Source of the DNA: Saccharomycopsis crataegensis
Taxonomy: Eukaryota; Ascomycota; Saccharomycetes; Ascoideales; Saccharomycopsidaceae
DNA length: 64,000 bases
NCBI RefSeq assembly: GCF_037102585.1
Contig: NW_027043821.1
Coordinates: 372,001-436,000, forward strand
Direction: 5' to 3'
Position 1 is the first letter of the stretch. Every line of letters starts with the position of its first letter. Under the pieces are notes generated by a model. That model was not told the DNA's origin. It saw only the letters and a program-made list of their open reading frames with translations, and made no database searches. Of the stretch, positions 61,769 to 64,000 are shown piece after piece. Both the position numbers and the translations under genes were made by a program.

Positions 61769-62221
61769 TCAAGTTTCTCCAATCCTCTTTGAATTGTTGG
61801 CAACGATTTCAATTCTATCAGCATGAGCTACTTCATTGTGATCTAATTTGATATCGACGTTCTTGATGACAAAAGTCCAGACGTCATCGCAGAATCTGTA
61901 GATATGTAAATGCCCCTTGAACGATAACTTTGCCTTCAACTTTTCCTTGATGTTCTCGGCAATAATTCTATCAAAGTTGGCCAAAACACGAAGAGCTAAC
62001 TGAGGTTCAATTCTCTGGTCACTTTTAAAAAAGAAAAAAATCGATGTTAATTACATTATATTCTTTTTCTCCATTTGTGTTTGCCTTCCTCAACAAATAA
62101 AAAACAAACAAACAATAAAAAAATATGCATACACTTACAGAATCAAATTATCGAGCGATTCAATCAAACTCATACCGATAGTGGTTTTTCTGTAAAGCTC
62201 ATAATACCCAGGCCCATTCAT
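61769..62221 (-). CDS. TOA2: TFIIA small subunit Toa2; two exons
   Basis: Exon 1 is 62139-62221 and exon 2 is 61769-62021; spliced, 111 residues (yeast Toa2, 122 aa). It begins MNGPGYYELYRKTTIG, continues MSLIESLDNLIL, and after the splice DQRIEPQLALRVLANFD, then LHIYRFCDDVWTFVIKNV: the four-helix and beta-barrel layout of TFIIA gamma. It stabilises TBP on DNA in the preinitiation complex. Exon 2 alone lacks the whole helix-bundle start and has no good ATG, so the splice decides the gene. The intron splits codon 28 (CT|T). Confidence 0.95.
62022..62132 (-). other. Intron of TOA2 (111 nt, with donor at 62133-62138 as extension)
   Basis: The donor GTAAGT occupies 62133-62138 and the acceptor AAAAG ends at 62022, so the full intron is 62022-62138 (117 nt); the acceptor is preceded by a T-rich tract and an AATTAAC branch-like sequence. 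This third intron shares the GTAAGT donor with those of SDH7 and MKT1. Confidence 0.92.
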
Positions 62222-62462
62222 ATTTAGTTGTCTTTGATTGTTTGCAGCAGCAGCTTGAGTTGGGGGTGCTTACTGACATTTTATCGTAATTGTTTTTCTC
62301 TTCGCTTACTTCAAAAAAAAAAAAAATGAATTTTCTTAGTGAGATTACCCTGTCGTTGAACCCTCATCTCTTTATAACGTTGGTCTTTCAATTAACTTCT
62401 TTATGTAATAAAATATTAAATAAAGGAAAATGGTAATAGTAATAATAATATATGAGAAATTC

Positions 62463-62963
62463 TCAAATATAGTATCCGTCTTCCAATGGCTCATTGATCT
62501 CAAAGACTTCGTGGTCCTTGTCTTTTATCGCCAAGTACTCCTCATTGGTCAATCGAAGCTTGCTCGACAACAGTTCCAACGACAAAACCTCAGGCTTGTC
62601 CGATGGTAATTGAACTCCTCTGCCTTGAATCTCCTCTTCGACTGCCGCAAATCTTTGGTAATTGTTCTTAATGACAATTTTGTTCTCTTGAATAGATTCC
62701 GTGTATAATTGCATGTCACTTTTGTATTCTTTGGTTGTATCATCATCGTCATTGAGCAGCGATTCCTCAGTACGGAAGGACGAAGCGTTTTTGTGATAGT
62801 TTGTGGTGATAACGTTCATTTCCTTGAACATGAGAAGGATCAGCTCATTGAGCTTGTTGATGGTGTTGATTAGCTGGGTTCTAATGTGGATGATTTCATC
62901 ATCGGAGAGCTCCTTGATAGTGAGTTTGAATTCGGAGATTTGGACTGGTTTGCTAATTGACAT
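62463..62963 (-). CDS. TMA17: Proteasome-assembly chaperone Tma17 (Adc17)
   Basis: A 166-residue protein resembling yeast Tma17 (150 aa): PVQISEFKLTIKELSDDE corresponds to PIQIEEFKTAISGMSD, and LYTESIQENKIVIKNNYQRF to LYKDSVRENEIVLNNYNERV. Tma17/Adc17 helps pair Rpt6 with Rpt3 during assembly of the proteasome base under stress. The body is a long helical hairpin. The C-terminus (ELLSSKLRLTNEEYLAI...) is not matched in yeast Tma17. The open frame continues upstream to an earlier in-frame codon, but that part is hydrophobic and not conserved; the ATG at 62961-62963 is the real start. Confidence 0.88.
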   Translation of the reverse strand: MSISKPVQISEFKLTIKELSDDEIIHIRTQLINTINKLNELILLMFKEMNVITTNYHKNASSFRTEESLLNDDDDTTKEYKSDMQLYTESIQENKIVIKNNYQRFAAVEEEIQGRGVQLPSDKPEVLSLELLSSKLRLTNEEYLAIKDKDHEVFEINEPLEDGYYI

Positions 62964-63222
62964 GGTGTGATAGTAAAGATAATAAAGAGGCAAATAATAA
63001 AGATAGTAAAGATATAATAAAGAAAATATAATACAAAAGATCAAACAAAGCGGCCAAAAATTAATCCAAAATGCGGAGATGAGCAGCAACACTGACCAGC
63101 GCGCCGTAACCTGTGGGTCGCGCCGGCGGCTAACAGCGTGAAAAAAATCAGCCCAACTTTTAAAGCCAATGAATGATGATGATGATGGATGCTTCAGATA
63201 TAATATACCAAGAAAGGCGAGG

Positions 63223-64000
63223 ATGTTTGGCAAAACGGTAAATAGAACATGTGTGCTGACACTAAGGCGATATAGCACTGCTGCGACAGAGAAACTTCAA
63301 AGACCCCCACTACGAGAAATCTTCCCTAAAAAAAAATTTATCAACCGCCAGCTCTTTGATTTGGACAGTCGATTAACCTACAGAAAGCTTTTACCGATAT
63401 ACGAGAAGGTTTACCGGGGTATAGATGAAGGTGAGACCCCGGAAAATGATATATCATCTTTGGTAGATGGGTCTGATTTGTTGATCATGAAGAAAGCGTT
63501 GGAGAAATATCGGATTTATTCGAACACCATCAACCGGAACCTTGTCCAGTTGGAAAACCAATTAGTTGAAAAAGCGGCTGAGCATGGAAATAACGACGCC
63601 ATTGCGCTTCTAGCCTTTGAGACTTTGACCACCATGGATCAAACGATTCTCAATGAAGGAGACAAGCCGTATGCTAAAGAATTGATCAAGAATCTATACT
63701 TGTTGAACCACCCGTTGAGTATCAAACTCCTAGGGGATTTATCTTTAAAATACCAACAGTTCAAGCACGCCAAACAGTATTATCTCGAATTTCTAGAATT
63801 GGAAAGCGACACAGTGCTAAGTGGGGAAGTCTACAAACAATTGGGGATGTTATGTTTCACCCAAGAAGCTAATTTGCACGATGCCAAATTATATTTCTTA
63901 CAATCGATCAAATTTGCACCATTGGACAAGACTTTAGAATCTCACTACTTCTTAGGAGAGATCTATTTGGCAACCGACCCTGAGTTGGCAAAGTATCATC
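63223..64000 (+). CDS. MSS2: Mitochondrial Cox2-export factor Mss2, 5' part
   Basis: The first 259 codons of a gene running off the window end. It begins MFGKTVNRTCVLTLRRYSTAA, a mitochondrial targeting signal, followed by REIFPKKKFINRQLFDLDSRLTYRKLLPIYEKV, which aligns with yeast Mss2 (FQEIFPKKRTVNKILFQLDTRLTYHEMYPIF). TPR-like repeats follow (AKQYYLEFLELES, GNNDAIALLAFETL). Mss2 works on the matrix face of the inner membrane, helping to export the C-terminal domain of Cox2 for cytochrome c oxidase. It is divergent with TMA17 over 259 bp. The start is set by ATG and alignment. Confidence 0.9.
   Translation, partial: MFGKTVNRTCVLTLRRYSTAATEKLQRPPLREIFPKKKFINRQLFDLDSRLTYRKLLPIYEKVYRGIDEGETPENDISSLVDGSDLLIMKKALEKYRIYSNTINRNLVQLENQLVEKAAEHGNNDAIALLAFETLTTMDQTILNEGDKPYAKELIKNLYLLNHPLSIKLLGDLSLKYQQFKHAKQYYLEFLELESDTVLSGEVYKQLGMLCFTQEANLHDAKLYFLQSIKFAPLDKTLESHYFLGEIYLATDPELAKYH

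Noticed and set aside
62964-63278. Hydrophobic N-terminal extension of TMA17
   Set aside because: It overlaps the divergent promoter and the start of MSS2, and Tma17 has no such segment; the internal ATG matches the family start.

Overview
The window is nuclear DNA of a budding yeast (Saccharomycotina). It is AT-rich, with many long A/T homopolymers. Genes are compact and mostly intronless, and nearly every one has a clear Saccharomyces-type counterpart. The three introns I could place all use a GTAAGT donor; two have an obvious CTAAC-type branch point (TACTAAC in SDH7, CCTAAC in MKT1). A relic that resembles a complex I subunit and a secreted aspartyl protease argue against a Saccharomyces-like (complex I-less) lineage. 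CTG codons are very rare. One CTG lies at a position in HOG1 that is normally Val, which weakly favours Leu over Ser decoding, but the species and genetic code cannot be fixed from this window.

Layout. 1-12 kb: the 3' end of an unknown gene, a PSR1/2-type phosphatase, a cytochrome-b5-fused acyl-CoA desaturase with an altered histidine box, GPI8, mitochondrial helicase IRC3 and spliceosomal helicase PRP2. 12-21.7 kb, the rearranged part: a Dcp2 homologue whose Nudix catalytic motif is gone faces a KSP1/SKS1-type kinase. Between them sits a 3.7-kb insert (solo-LTR candidate, secreted aspartyl protease, truncated relic of a mitochondrial gene), bracketed by a 2.2-kb duplication of the DCP2-kinase junction. 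23-31 kb: UBX5, an unknown nuclear-looking protein, LRP1/RRP47 and HOG1. 31-40 kb: IRE1 (head to head with HOG1), GPI3, CDC31 and MRPL40. 40-50 kb: APC5, SDH7 (one intron), RIB1, OTU2, YTH1 and SSN8. 50-64 kb: GPI16, URA5, CBP3, an unknown acidic protein, MKT1 (7-nt first exon plus intron), TOA2 (one intron), TMA17 and the 5' part of MSS2.

Themes. Three GPI-anchor genes are present: GPI3 for the first step, and GPI8 and GPI16 for the transamidase. A mitochondrial biogenesis set is scattered through the window (IRC3, MRPL40, SDH7, CBP3, MSS2, with MKT1 linked to mitochondrial function). Gene expression is represented by PRP2, the DCP2-like gene, LRP1, YTH1, SSN8 and TOA2. The stress regulators HOG1 and IRE1 share one 1.36-kb divergent promoter that carries Rap1-like and CRE-like sites.

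Most worth following up: the catalytically dead Dcp2, the duplicated and inserted locus beside it, the desaturase with Asn in its third histidine box, and a GPI8 that lacks its C-terminal membrane anchor. I found no CRISPR array, rRNA or convincing tRNA. Several start codons were set to the first in-frame ATG where longer open frames began at TTG or GTG.
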